From Caprella mutica (lineage: Eukaryota; Arthropoda; Malacostraca; Amphipoda; Caprellidae): a stretch of 64,000 nt of DNA. Below are positions 33,210-45,639 of this stretch, piece by piece. The translations under genes and the position numbers were made by a program. Location: NCBI GenBank assembly GCA_947561585.1, contig CANNZV010000930.1:151286-215285 (forward strand), in the 5' to 3' direction. Positions within the stretch are counted from its first letter, which is position 1; each line of letters starts with the position of its first letter. The notes under the pieces are model-generated. The model saw nothing but the letters and a program-made list of their open reading frames with translations. It was not told the origin of the DNA and ran no database searches.

Positions 33210-35440
33210 TTTATCATTTCATTCGATGAATCATGTTTACAATTTTTAGAACACTATTATATTCTCTAATTAGTTTTTCACAGATTTATGATACATATAC
33301 TGTAATATGATACAAATGACGACACGTACCAAATCGTTACTGAACCGTAAATTTGGAATCTAGGAGTGTAATGCTGCTCTAATTTTCTCCTCTGGTCTCA
33401 ATTTACCCTAAACTTTCTCTTCCTCAGTGTTTGAAAGCTCTCACAATAGAAAAAGCATCTCGTTAACTGTTATTATCTAAGGGATATTGGAAATTTTTAT
33501 TCAGATAAAGTTTTCTATTACCTTTATTGAGAAGTGTTAAAACATTTCCGTTAGAACATTGCTGTCTTACAATAATAATAATTTCAAATTGATAATGAAC
33601 TACTTGAACTTGAACTATTTAGTGCAGTCCTATCATAGAATGAAGAATCTAGTGCACCTATTTGGAACACTAGAATGGTTCACAAAAAAAACTGAATTTA
33701 ACTGCTTATGTTTTATTTTAGGGTGACTTTGATTCCATTTTCAAATCTTCAAACATTGTTGTGAATAAAAGGAACTCTTTTTATAAATCACTTTTCACTT
33801 CTTGGCATTTTGCACGGCGCTTTCCACAGCGATTTTCATACCGATGACATTATTGTTCAACACATTCCATGTGTGTCTCTGGTAATAGCGAGAAAGATGT
33901 CACACTTGTGCGTTAACGGCGCATTTACTGCACTTTCATTGCCAGTGCGACTACACGATACAATTCGAAAAGTTTGGTGAAGCTGGTACTTCTGTACCAG
34001 CTCTGGTACTTAAATTCCAATTCATAAAATTAATAACTTTATCTATGTATATAGGAACTTTAAAAAATAATGAAATGCATGGCATTAAACAACTCAAATT
34101 TTTTCCAAAACAATCCATTTTATAAAACACCGTAAGTATCAGGACCTTTTTAGGCAATGTAGTTTAGGCAATGTCGATAATCCTTTCAGAGTGTCGAAAC
34201 TCTTCCATTCCAAGTAGGAACCAAAAGAATCTTGTAACTTTTGACGAACATCAAAGTCGAAAATATCATGAATTTCAATTCAAATAAAAGTATTTCCAAC
34301 TGTTGTTGTTTGTATTTCCAACTGTTGGTGTTAGAAGCGCTGAGACCATGCCAGACGAGCGCTTTTGCTGTTCTCTCCGCGCACTAAAAGCGTTGCGTTG
34401 GAAACGTTGCAGAGAGGGTATTTTTAACAAGAGGATGATGGGAGAATATTATGGTAGCGAAAGGAGTTAGTGATCTAATGGTATCTCTTCTAATACTTTT
34501 TCCTCAAAATCAAATTCAAAAACAAAGGAAATTCAATGAACGCAATCATTCAAAGGAATTTGTGTTCCAGATGTCGTAAGGAATTCCTTCAATTTCAAAT
34601 ACATTAACAACCGAATAGAAATTGATAATCGAATTATGCGAATTACATTTCACTATAACAAAATCACAAATAAATTCAGTTATATACTTAAACGTACCAT
34701 GAATTATTTGAATGATACAAACGTTCATATCTTATTAATTCAACATTATTCCACTTGTCGGATAAAATGTCAGTTTCTTTATGAAGATGAAAGTTGATTT
34801 ACCAATTTTGTATTTATTCCTAAAACAGTTTTACATTTGTTTACCTTTGCAAAAACAGAGTCATAGAATATTATTAATTGTTCCTAATATTTTACTATTT
34901 GAAGAACTTCAGTAAAATGTATTTAATATCATTTTAAGATATGAAATGTTCTGTCTTATAAAATTGTATCGATTGGTGTTAATATTTTTAATACTCTGTT
35001 TTCAGAATAAGATAAAATTATCACACTTTCTCAGGAGTTACTGATCACATTACTAACATATTAGAGGTATAATGGTGTTTATGTATTTCCTTATGAATGT
35101 GATGGAAAGTAAATGGACAACATAATTACCAATATCTGATCTAATTATTATAAATTTTTATGAAACCAATTCTTTAATCATTTTTTGAGCTCATGAATAC
35201 AGAGTGCACCAGCTCATTACGTTTTTGATAATAAGAATGAAGAAAAAACTAAGTAATTTTCCTTCATTAGTACTTCATTGTTCTTTTCAGGAAGCCAGGA
35301 ACTCATTAGGATTTTCTGGTAGACACCCAAAGTTCGAAAAATTCACCATGCCATAAATTACAAATACGGAGAGTCTAGTAATTAATCCAGAGAGATAAGG
35401 TAATTGCTCGACTAACATTTCTAATGACCAGTTGGATGGT
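33210..35440. other. No gene recognised; two GC-richer islets
   Basis: 33,805-33,965 and 34,325-34,435 are GC-richer (GCGCTTT, GCGTTAACGGCGC, AGCGCTTTTGC) and may be pieces of one interrupted repeat. No terminal repeats were found. The rest is AT-rich. Confidence 0.4.
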
Positions 35441-35457
35441 ACTGAATGAAAACTTGT

Positions 35458-35494
35458 AGATAGATGAAAATTCTGCCCGAGTTTTCATCTATCT
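35458..35494. repeat. Short perfect hairpin
   Basis: AGATAGATGAAAA is followed by an 11-base loop and TTTTCATCTATCT, giving a 13-bp perfect stem. It is too short to call a microRNA precursor. Confidence 0.75.
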
Positions 35495-35499
35495 CTGAA

Positions 35500-37780
35500 T
35501 GAATGATTAAACGTATATTAGTAACGTGATATTTCTGTTACAAAATAGCTACCGTATAGGGTTTATTTGAACTGTAACTAATTTAACTATGTCAAAGGAT
35601 AAAGAGGAAAAGATTCAAGAGGTGAATCCAGTTTATTAGAGAATCTGTAATAGACAATAGCTTATATTAGAAGTGAAAACAGTTACCACATCAAATATAT
35701 TGCGAAGCCAATGAATCACTATTTTACCTGCCCAAAATAAACCCTGCTCAAATTACAGTGAATACAGGTTTCAGAATTAGGTACTCAAGTTTTCCGCTTA
35801 CCGTACAGGTAAATAGAAGGAATTCTAAAGAAATGAAGTAGGTTAAAGTTAATAACAATTTTACAAACAATAAATCAAATATTTTATATTTAACAAGGAC
35901 AAACCTTGAATTTAAACTACTTAGTTTTTATGCAGTTCAAGACTCGTACCATGAATGGTAAGACAGAAAGTTAGTTAAGAGTTGAAAATGAGCCGTAGCT
36001 CGATAAAGGTCTGAGCGTACTATGGTACTTGAAGGACATTGTTCGAACAAGGAACAGGATAGAAGAAAGTTAGTGTGTCTATTTATAGCCAGTATAAGGT
36101 TTGTGAATATTAGGATTTCTCAAGAACAGAGTTATCACTTTAAGGTTGTGCACAGAGCGAAGTACAGGTAGATACTGCGTATAGCTCCAAGGAGCAACTA
36201 ATTTATATATTTAAATTTAAGGTGGCGCCATCTGGCGATTAATAAATATATATATATAGAAATATGAACATAATGAAATAGTAATAATATATGAACAATT
36301 AATAATATATGAAAATATATGGTACAAGAACAATAAAACATAAAAATACAAAAATCTAATATAAACAAAAGGGGATTTTTATTTCTTTCAACCGTTAATG
36401 TAGTTTTATATTTGAGATTAAATTTTATACTTGTTTATTATATAAGGACATATTTCAACAAATAGTTATGTACTTCAATAAATTAAAAAATCTTGACGAT
36501 ATATAAGGAGTATAAGTCGGATACAACTGTAATTTAATAAACTTATTATTCGTAATAAATTTTGTTTAGTTTGTTCTTTAAAAGCGAAATAAACTTTTAT
36601 AGAACAAAATGTTTAAAAATATTTAGTTATATTGTTAAATATTAAACATTAAATATATTGCAAACTATTTTTTCAAAACAGTTATATCAATTGTTAGTTA
36701 TCATTGTTTTGAAATTTCGAAATACATCTATGTATTGCGATAAAAGAATCTATTGAATATTTTGCGAAAGGAAAAAGAGCGAAATTCTGCTATTAGAAAA
36801 GCTTAAATATCGGAAATCTGAATTGGGGAACATTGTAAAAATACATCATTCATGAATATAAAATATGGTCAGTAGTATTCGTTAATTAGAATTTGAATAT
36901 TCGATTGGTGTTTTCGAGATTTAATTGGAAATAAAAGATATCGCAAAAATCATTCTATATCGAATAAGAAATTAATAACGAGGTTCTGTGATGATTTTCA
37001 TCGATATAAACAATCATTTAAATGATCATTATTCCCAGCAAATGTTGAAAATTTAGCTATAGGATTTGAAATTTTGAAAAGAAAATCAGTTATATTAATC
37101 AGAATTTTGAAAAAAATCTGTAACACTAATGAAAATTTTAAAAATTTGTTTTAAGAATTAAAATCAGTTTTAGGAACTGAAATTAAGAAAATGAGTAGTA
37201 TGAAATCAAATGTAGAGAAAAAAACCTCTTGTATAAAGAAATGTAAATTTTGAAAGAAAACGTTGTATAGTGAATTTAAATTTTGAAAAAAAAAGATTAA
37301 AAACAGGAATAAAAATACAGTTTCTTGAATAATGAGTTTTAAACTGATAATTTGAGTTATGTTTGACTCCAGTAAATATGTTTCTTCTTCTTTAGTAGGA
37401 TTTTCTGTTATTTGAAATGAAAAACTTCAATTATTTAATAAGTGATATAGAGGAAAGTAACTTATTCTTTCTAAGTGTATCTCAATCTCATCCATTGGGC
37501 TAACGGTATTCTGCTACTTCAAAGAGAATAAATTCATTAATTTATGAAAATTAGACAAAAGTACATGGTTCGCAACTATTATTTACTCATAAATGAATGA
37601 AACCTAATTCATCAGTTATTGAATTTTACAGATATACAGCCTATTCTTTATCAAACATTAAAAGAATCCTTTTACAATCTTCTGCTTCAGGCTTGCCACC
37701 ATGAAATTAAATTTAACTGTTCTCCTAACTTCGAGACTCCGGAATTTGCAATCTCCTCGATATATAGAACACTGCCTCTT
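35500..37780. other. No gene recognised; one unclassified islet
   Basis: 35,930-36,235 is GC-richer and ends with AAGGTGGCGCCATCTGGCGA followed by (TA)n sequence. It could be an LTR or MITE remnant but has no visible partner. The remainder is extremely AT-rich. Confidence 0.4.
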
Positions 37781-37784
37781 GACT

Positions 37785-38095
37785 ATCATTGTTAACTTTG
37801 TGAGTCAACCATCATGTTAACTTTGTGAGTCAGACTTAACATCTTGTTAAACATGTGAATCAGACTTAAAATCTTGTTATTTTATGAGTTAAATTGACCG
37901 TCTTGTTTACTTTGTGAGTCAGACTTAACATCTTGCTAACTTTTTTGAATCAGACTTTAAAATCTTGTTATCTTTGTGAGTCAAATTGATCGTCATGTTA
38001 ACTTTGTGAGTCAGAACAACCTTCTTGTACACTTTGTGAGTCAGGTTGACTCCATTGCTAACTTTGTGAGTCAGAATGACTCCCTAGCAAACTTT
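37785..38095. repeat. About 30-bp tandem repeat, AACTTTGTGAGTCAGA
   Basis: Ten or so diverged units contain (A)ACTTTGTGAGTCAGA followed by CTTAACATCTTGTT-like spacers. The plus-strand frame at 37,976-38,302 begins inside this array, so its first third is repeat-derived. The remainder (38,100-38,300) is hydrophobic but has no convincing motif. Confidence 0.88.
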
Positions 38096-38699
38096 TTTGC
38101 TATTCTGAGGTTTGTCAGAAATACGATTGCATTATTCTTCGTAGGAAATATTATTCTATGTAGTATTTTAGTGGTATACATTATCCATGTATTTATTGAA
38201 TGTTTCTTCGAAGATCTAAAAATCATAATATTAAGTCATTACGTATATTTACATTTACAAGCTATGTTAATTAAAAACACTGAGGAAAACATAAGCGTAT
38301 AATACTCTAATACTCGTAAAATGAGCCAAATTCTACCGGCAATAGAGAAGTAATCAGGTTCCCGCTAATAATAAAGTAACATCTCATTAAAATCATCTTT
38401 GCGTATCAATAATCGGATAGAAAATTCATGAGTCAAAACAACTACTTTCTCATTAGAGTTCAACTTTGGAGTTTTAAATTACAGACAACATCTCATTAGC
38501 ATCTTATCAAAAATGAGATTTTCAAAATCTTTCCAGTCGCCAGAATAAATTTCTTTATGAGAACGAATTGGGAATTTGAGTGGAGAAGGAAGACATCGAT
38601 GGGGGAAGTTATGTCTTGATAGCATCAGGAAATGCAAATACAGTATCAATAAACACCAAAATATGTATTGTTTGTACTACTTAATCAATTTTAATCTTT

Positions 38700-39334
38700 T
38701 TCGTGTTATTACTTTAATTTTATCGGTCTTTCTCGGTTTTATCCTTCACTAATATCAAATTTATTTTACATTTAAAAGATATTTATGCATCGAAGTAAAC
38801 TACGTAAACAAGAAAATTAATTGTAATATGCTGACGTGTGGTAGAGTAGCAATACAGTTTGGTAGCCTCTAAACACACTGCAGTCAACATTTTCATGGAA
38901 AACACAAACACACACACACATAAACATTCACGAGATGTGATTGGGTCTTATATACTTATGTATTTATTTATCCTTATATGTTCAATATTTTACTTCGACC
39001 TTCGACCCGATCGCTCCCAAAATCGAACAAAATGGTTCCTGTTTATTGACCAATCGTCCCACCAAGTTTCATGCAGTATGGTTCATTATTTTTTGAGTTA
39101 TAAATGACTATGACCTTGACCTTTGACTGGTTCGCTCCCAAAATTCTATCACTTTTTCAGTTAAGCGAAAAACAAGATGATAAATAAATAAATAAATAAA
39201 TAAAGTCTGATGAAAATATGACCTTCCCGCATTCTGCGAAGGTAATAAAGTACCATAGGTTTATAAATTTGTTATGTATTTCTAAACACATAGACAAACC
39301 TTTCGATACATTCTGATAGTCAAACTCATTTGGG
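38700..39334. mobile_element. Family E copy 3, damaged and interrupted
   Basis: The right end GTCAAACTCATTTGGG is followed by TTAA (39,335-39,338), and internal phrases match family E (CGTGTGG, GAGATGTGATTGG, TATTTATTTATCC). The left terminus is not recognisable. About 38,985-39,245 replaces family-E sequence with a segment containing ATGACCTTGACCTTTGAC, CGCTCCCAAAAT twice, and an (AAAT)n run at 39,180-39,203. That segment resembles the 3' region of a retroposed element. Short inverted CTTCG/CGAAG sequences bound it. Confidence 0.6.
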
Positions 39335-39339
39335 TTAAT

Positions 39340-40680
39340 ATGAATAGAATTGCGTTTATAAAGATGAACTTAAATTGATATACCTTCAGATTTCATCTGT
39401 GATATGTACTATACTAGTTTCTATTTCTCTCTTGATATTGAACTGTCTTAAATTTGAATTCTTTACTGCACGTAATTCAAGGAATTTCCAATCAGTGCTT
39501 AGATAAGAAGAATGTGAAGAATTATTGTTAATCCGATTCCAAATTCTCCATGCTAAATCAAAGCAAAGATTATTAACATTTCAATTCTAATTGCTATTGT
39601 AGCTGAAAAACAATCTGATTTCTTAATTTTTAATCAAAAAATGTTCTATTAGATGTTATCATCAACAGAAGCTGGCAGTGGTAATAAATACAGATAAGAT
39701 TTATCATAATTATATAGTTGCTGATACTAATTTCAATAACAAATTTTCTTTTACTTAAAACGTATTTGTAAAACCTCTCTGTAACTGTATACAGACATCA
39801 AGTAGCATTGAGGCAATTTGAATACCTTTCTTGTTCATTAATCTTATGCGGTATGTTCAACTACTGGAGAATTTGAGTTTTGATTGTCAGATAATTTAAA
39901 TTTTGTTCTGAATTATTTACCCTCGTGAACTTTAAAAATACATCACAAAATTCAATTCAAATAAGTATCTTTATATAATTCATCATCACTAATTTAATTA
40001 AAAAACTTTCTCTGAATTATATTTTAGTAGTTATATAAAAAAAATTATTTTGATAAAAATATTAAATTTCAATAGTAACATTGTTCTTACCATGCTATCT
40101 GTTACGTGAAAAAAAACACAGATTCTTGATATCAAAATAAAATATTGAAGTTTCCGATAGTTACTTATTATGAAGAGTTGTAGCATAACGAAGCATAAAC
40201 AGAGCTTTCAGCTTAATTATGATCACCACAGTAAATTATGTATTTACCTTATTATACATTATATATATTCATATTCGTGTATTGTTGAACTGTTCATTTG
40301 TACTCTTAAAAAAATGATTAATCGAAAATAATCTAATTTCAGAGCCTTTACAATTATTATAATCATTATAAATGAACATTGAACATTGGTTTTCCTGATG
40401 ATAATCTTTGAAAGTTCTTATTCCAAGATTAATTCCTCTCCTTGCATTCATTCCAAATAAAATAGTTACTGTCAATAAATCAATTTGGTACTTTGTGCTC
40501 AGTCAGCACTTTTCTAACTCGATGAATGAATTAAATGGAGTGGCTGAGAGGGTGCAGCCTTCAGGGAATTTATTATTGTTATACAATATACTGAGAATTC
40601 AAGTATAGTTTACGGCCGATTCATTTATACTGTGATCTATCTATCCAGAAATCAATTTTTTATAATGTGTACATATGATT
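39340..40680. other. AT-rich, nothing recognised
   Basis: Short overlapping frames on both strands at about 40,269-40,608 carry no motif. Confidence 0.5.
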
Positions 40681-40689
40681 TAATGGTAC

Positions 40690-40772
40690 ACGGAAAACTG
40701 CCAGGCGGAAAATTGACATGCGGAAAACTTACAGGAGGGAAACTGCAGAAGCGGAAAACTGTCAGTCACTTT
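40690..40772. repeat. Solo module array GCGGAAAACTG
   Basis: Five variants of (G)CGGAAAACTG(C/T)CAG occur in about 80 bp. The layout is like the module arrays at the ends of the 20.2, 28.4 and 53.3 kb elements, but with a different module sequence. No inverted partner was found nearby, so this is a solo terminus or a remnant. Confidence 0.7.
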
Positions 40773-40861
40773 CTTGGAATTTAATGAATTTAATCACTAA
40801 AAGAATTTGAAATTACAGTTCAATATGCTTCTCATCAAGTTTTGTACTAAAATCTAATTAA

Positions 40862-40910
40862 CCCTAGTAACATAAGGACTGGTCCAAGCGGATCTGATAA
40901 TTATCTGTTT
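40862..40910. mobile_element. Truncated end of a family-D TTAA element
   Basis: TTAA (40,858-40,861) is followed by CCCTAGTAACATAAGGACTG, then GTCCAAGCGGATC, matching the CCAGTCC-bearing end of the elements at 14.5 and 62.7 kb. It stops where sequence homologous to 46,258 onward begins. Confidence 0.65.
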
Positions 40911-41019
40911 AATAATCATCTGTTAAATAATAAATAAATCTGAATTATATTGCCTTTAATGTGTTGACATACTGTTCGTTACTGGACATTATCTGTCTTT
41001 ACCATTTCACACCAATTAT

Positions 41020-41175
41020 TCTGAGTTCTCTTCAGGAATATTCCCTCCAGAACCACCATGTCCCAGTTATCAAATTCTAATCAGCTGAAGTCACTCATAA
41101 ATTAGAGCAATACAGTTCCCAGGTAACTTCAGGTGAACTTCTCATATGCGTTAATTGCTCAAATATATAAACCTT
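41020..41175 (-). pseudogene. Chemoreceptor-like loop exon, copy 2
   Basis: Homologous to 5395-5530 and 46,310-46,460. The minus-strand frame seen in copy 1 is disrupted (TGA at the CDR position, further indels), so it is decayed. Confidence 0.35.
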
Positions 41176-41689
41176 TGTATTTCTATCTTCATGTAATTCC
41201 AATATCTTTAAATATTTTAAGATGTAAAGTTATTAACATCTTATCTATGATGATCGATGAAATCAATCTTTTTATTCAATATTGATATAAAAGTAAATGT
41301 AACAAAATATAATGCTCCATCTTTATTTACATTTGTAAATAAATAGATGTTGTTCTTTACATTTACATTTCAGATAAGTTAAAGACAAATATTATTGTTT
41401 CAGCAACTCAAAACAATTAGTTTTTGAATTATTTATCAATTTTCTCACCAGAACGGGTCAGTCGTTCCAGGGTTAAAAAATAAAAATAAATGTATATCTG
41501 ACTTCATCTATTTTTCCAGAGCATTTATTAAATGGCTCTGCTCAGAAAATTTCACAAGCAGGAGATAAGTTTACAATAAATTGTTCTAATTAATTTAATT
41601 TAAATTTCAACACATTTGATATATAACAATTGTAATTAATGAAGAAGAGCTAAAAAACATTCCTTTCATCACTGGAGTAAATGACAGAA

Positions 41690-41838
41690 GAATACAAAAC
41701 ATTCTTCACCTAACTAGCGCGAATGGCAGAAGAATTCAATCAAACGCATCCGCAAGTTGACACTTCGAGATAGGTCTTTCATTTCGAATACAAGATTCGA
41801 AACTGCATTATTAGACTGAAACCATGGATTCAATATTC
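41690..41838 (-). pseudogene. Conserved exon-like block, copy 2
   Basis: After ATGGTTTCAG the minus strand reads SNNAVSNLVFEMKDLSRSVN, then LRMRLIEFFCHSR and a stop followed by TTAG|GTGAAG. Copy 3 keeps the same frame and stop. Conservation of a 33-codon frame in both copies suggests an ancestral coding exon. Family uncertain; an intracellular-loop or N-terminal exon of a receptor is my guess from the neighbours. Confidence 0.4.
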
Positions 41839-44101
41839 TCGAAACTTTGAATAAAGAAGAATCAGTATAATGAAATATTGAAGAAATTGCCTCTCATTGA
41901 CTAATTACATTCTCTAAAATATTTCTCATTGTATATTTGTATTTACATTTTATATATTCAAGTAGTTATAGTCTTGAAATGATTGATTTTCGTACTTTGA
42001 TTGAGCTTAACCTGTTTTTTGTTTTTTAATTTGTCATTCAATTCACAAATATTAAAGATAATATTGATAATATTACAGTTTTTTCATAAATATTTTAAAC
42101 TGATTTCAAGCGGTGAATTCATTTACCGATAAATTCAAATACATCGGTCTTGTGTTATTCTATACACCAAATATTACCTCATCAATACGTCTTTCTTGAC
42201 TATTTGATCACCAGATAAAGAGGTATTAAGTCTCGTGAACAATAAGCCTGTAATATTACCTCACAGCTTGGCACTGAAATTAATTATCTAGGAAATATGA
42301 AGTAATGTACTATGGAGTGAAATGAGAGAGGAGGAGTATAAGAAATACGAACTATTCTTACAGTATAAATTCGAGTGAAAATAAAGTTATCTAGATATTT
42401 ATGTAAGGTAATTAATTTCAGTGGTTAGGTTGTGTATTATATAATGGCACAATATAGGAGCAGAAAAATATTATCAATGTAACCAATTTTGAAATGAGAA
42501 CAGAAATTGTAATTGAAAATTTAAACTGAACGACGACCTGAAGATTAAAATATGTCCGGTCGATGTACTAAAAGTACAATAATTCACACTTTGAAAATGA
42601 AATATTTCTATCTCAATCAGTTGGCTACTTATTTGGATATTAATGTGAAAATATATTCAAAAGAATTCATTAGCATAACACGTACGGTCTCTGAATTTTT
42701 ACATTTCTGACCATTTTCTTCACTCAATATTTAAATATTTCTTTATTAATTTCCCCGTCAATCATTCTGCTGGTCATTTACTAATAGAATTTCAGATCTC
42801 TTCAAAATTCTGGAGTATCAGAAAATTGTTCCGTGTGAGAAACTGAAATGTCTGTCGATTTGTGACGATAAAACTAAACTGTCTAGACTCTAGAGTCTAG
42901 AGTATGAGTCAATCAATGATTGGAAATTTAAATGAATTCGTAGGGAAAAATCAAATTCTTCAAGTTGATTTAGATGACGGTTCTTGTGAATTGAATGAGA
43001 TATTTTCAACAGTTATTTGTATATCATCAGGAGAGTTTTTATATTTAACTTGAAAATAAGATATATTATGCTGTATGTAATATTTCATAATAAGCAGCCA
43101 ACATAATAACGTTCTCTTTAGCCAAAATTACTTAATAGGATTTGATTCTTTTCATTTCAGTTCAATATTTATTCATGAGATCAAAAATTCAATTGTTCAT
43201 GTTTAAAAACTTTGCTAATTACAAGCGCTTCCTACGTATTATTTTATAAAAATATAATATTATTCAAAATTGAAAATTGGAAGAATTTAGCTTTACTTGT
43301 AATGGATAGACGGTTAGTTATTTTAAGGTATTAAAGAAAATCTATCTGCAACATAATTTCTTTTTTTCTCACAACTGTTGGAAAGAAGGAATGGAGCAAT
43401 CAGAGTGAAGTATTTCCATGCACGGATGACCATTAATCTGGAGAATATTTTTAAAGATGTATTTTAGCTTCATCATAGGCATCAAGGTACGAATTTAAGT
43501 AACTTAATTTCAATTAAATTTTCTGAATAATTAATACATTTCAGTTGTAATGAAAGCTAGAGACCAACCAAGTAAAACTTTAAAGTAAGTTGGGACAAGA
43601 ATATTTGAGCGTCATGGAAGGTTACGGCACAAGAATTTATGATATACTTAAATGATGGATTTATTTTTTAGCAATTTATAGTATACTATAATTAATCAAA
43701 GAAAAGGGTATCCGCTAAGAGTTTTAAACAGTTCAATAATTTCATATTTTATAGAATAATCTTTACTAATTATTTTACTATTTATCTTAAAATTGGTCCG
43801 GGTAGCTGACCAAGGGCAATTATGTAAAAATAGAAGATAGTGAAAAATTAAGTAACAGTGATTTGAGGAATAAATATAATGTTGAAACTCTTCTAATTGA
43901 TAACATACATGATTATTCAGCAAGAGTTAAAAAAGTTTTATGAGCTTAAGTTGATCCCCGCTGTTTTTGATTCAAATTTTATTGTGTATATGTAATATTA
44001 ATTTAAGAATATCATTCACATCATACCAATAATATTCTCCATTATTCTTTTAGAATGTCTTGCTCAGTACTATTACGTATCTCTGAATTAATCACAAACT
44101 T

Positions 44102-44211
44102 TCAATTTTTGTTCAAGTCAGCAGTTAATGAATCCGAAGATTTGAGCAAGATAAGTATGGATGCCACAGAAATAGGAGAGATGTTCATCATTTCAATGAT
44201 ATTTGTTGAGA
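44102..44211 (-). CDS. Chemoreceptor-like C-terminal exon, copy 2
   Basis: After an acceptor (GCAATCATAG) the minus strand reads STNIIEMMNISPISVASILI, then LLKSSDSLTADLNKN and a stop. The T-x-N-I-I-E-M-N-(I/L)-S start, the ILxLLKSSxS core and the position at the 3' end fit the terminal exon of an insect odorant receptor. The copy at 7968-8024 retains its second half in phase. The opposite strand is also open here for 60 codons (44,055-44,237), so antisense coding must be excluded. Upstream exons of this copy carry stops, so the gene as a whole is probably dead. Confidence 0.4.
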
Positions 44212-44569
44212 CTATGATTGCTATGCGGAATTTGTGAAGTGTAGCAACATAATTATATCAAATTACTAATAAAGAATAACAAATAGAATACATTCATAAT
44301 TATGAAATGTAATATGTATCAAATATAGATTATTCACTAAAACTCCCTTGATAACGATTTTTTTTGTTGAAAGATAACATTTGGATAAATTCAACATCAA
44401 TACATTAGAATACTTATGAAACAGGTTCTTTTTTTAAGATACTACCTATGATAAAAATGATGAAAATAACAAAGACTATTTTGAAGATCGCATTCACTAA
44501 ATTGTGAGTACATAACTATCAGCTGTTCAAAGTTGTGACTTGATCATTTTATTCATCTAAAGACAGAGT

Positions 44570-44749
44570 TTATTCTGCTATAGCATAACATCCAACATGG
44601 AAATTATGTACCACAAGTCTCCACTAACACAAGCTGTTGATTGCGAATTCTTTTTGTGTCACAGGAGAACATCAATCAAAAAATTTGTTGATGGAAGTTT
44701 TGCCGCTGAAATCGGACACACGAACTGAGAGTCATTCACCCTGGAGATT
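44570..44749 (-). pseudogene. Chemoreceptor-like late transmembrane exon, copy 2
   Basis: After ATTACACAG the minus strand reads RISRVNDSQFV, then SAAKLPSTNFLIDVLL-stop, then in another phase STACVSGDLWYIISMLDVML-stop. The arrangement is the same as at 8230-8418. It lies about 0.36 kb upstream (minus sense) of the C-terminal exon, as in copy 1. Confidence 0.38.
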
Positions 44750-44789
44750 CTGTGTAATTGTGTAAATCATCGCATCGTATTGTTTTCCT

Positions 44790-45545
44790 TCCCAGGTAAC
44801 ATTGGGATACTACCGGAATATTTACTCGATATTTATGTATTCTTTCATTAACCACTATCGTAATATGACATCGAGTCAATATTCCTGGAATGGTTGAAAT
44901 CCTTTCAGGAATTGAAAAAAATTTAGTGGATACCCGCAATATTTCGAGGGAATATCAATGGAAGCAATAAAAATTAGTTGATCCTCCCACGATTTCTAGG
45001 CTATATTCCTGGAATCAGTTAAAATTAGTTGATCCTCTTATGATTTCGGGGAATATTCCTGGAATCAGTTAAAATTAGTGGATCCCCTTACGATTTCGAG
45101 GGAATATTCCAGGAATTAGTGAAAATGGTTTGATCTCCTCACTATTTCGAGGGAATAATCCATGAACTAATGAAAATTAGTTTATTCCCTTACAATTTTG
45201 AGGGAATATTCCCGGAGGTAATGAAAATATGTTGATTCCCTTACGATTTACAGGAAATATTCTGAGAATTAGTGAAAATTAGTTCATCCCCTTACGAATT
45301 CGAGGGAGTATTTTGGAGTTAATAAAAATAATCATATTAGATCCCCTTATGACTTCGAGGGAATAGTCCAGGAATTAGTAAAAATAAGTTGATTCCTCTA
45401 CGATTTCAATGGAATATTTCAATACTTAGTGAAAATTAGCTTATCCCCTTAAAAATTCGAGGGAATATTCCAGGAATTGATGAAAATTAGTATATCCCGT
45501 TACGATTTCGAGGGAATATTCCAGGAATTATTTAATAATAGTTGA
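44790..45545. repeat. About 60-bp satellite with GGAATATTCC core
   Basis: About a dozen units of the form ACGATTTCGAGGGAATATTCC, then GGAATTAGTGAAAATTAG and TTGATCCCCTT. Unit length varies around 55-62 bp. It shares the palindromic core, but not the spacer, with the array at 1-1065. Confidence 0.92.
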
Positions 45546-45639
45546 TAGCCTAGAAAATTTTAAAATGAACGATTATAATATGAATTGAAATAAATAAGTG
45601 AAATATTAAACTATTCCCAATATACAACAATGACTGGTC

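Larger units (their letters stand above)
40950..44050. repeat. Segmental duplication unit 2 (matches 46.26-50.0 kb and 5.4-8 kb)
   Basis: Long same-strand similarity to 46,260-49,990: TTTAATGTGTTGACATA, CTCATAAATTAGAGCAAT, CTGTCGATTTGTGACGAT and TTTCATAATAA(A/G)CAGCCAA occur in the same order in both. Unit 3 carries two insertions absent here, at 47,320-48,103 and about 48,405-49,660. Weaker matches to 5.4-8.0 kb occur in the same order. Confidence 0.88.

Noticed and set aside
35930..36240. Possible LTR ending GGTGGCGCCATCTGGCGA
   Set aside because: No second copy, no TG...CA borders with target duplication, no retroviral-type coding sequence nearby.
37976..38302. 108-codon plus-strand frame with hydrophobic tail
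   Set aside because: The first third is the 30-bp satellite. The hydrophobic tail is ordinary for T-rich DNA and lacks splice or family support.
42883..42905. Small perfect palindrome around TCTAGACTCTAGAGTCTAGA
   Set aside because: Short and isolated; absent in the paralogous unit, with no context suggesting function.
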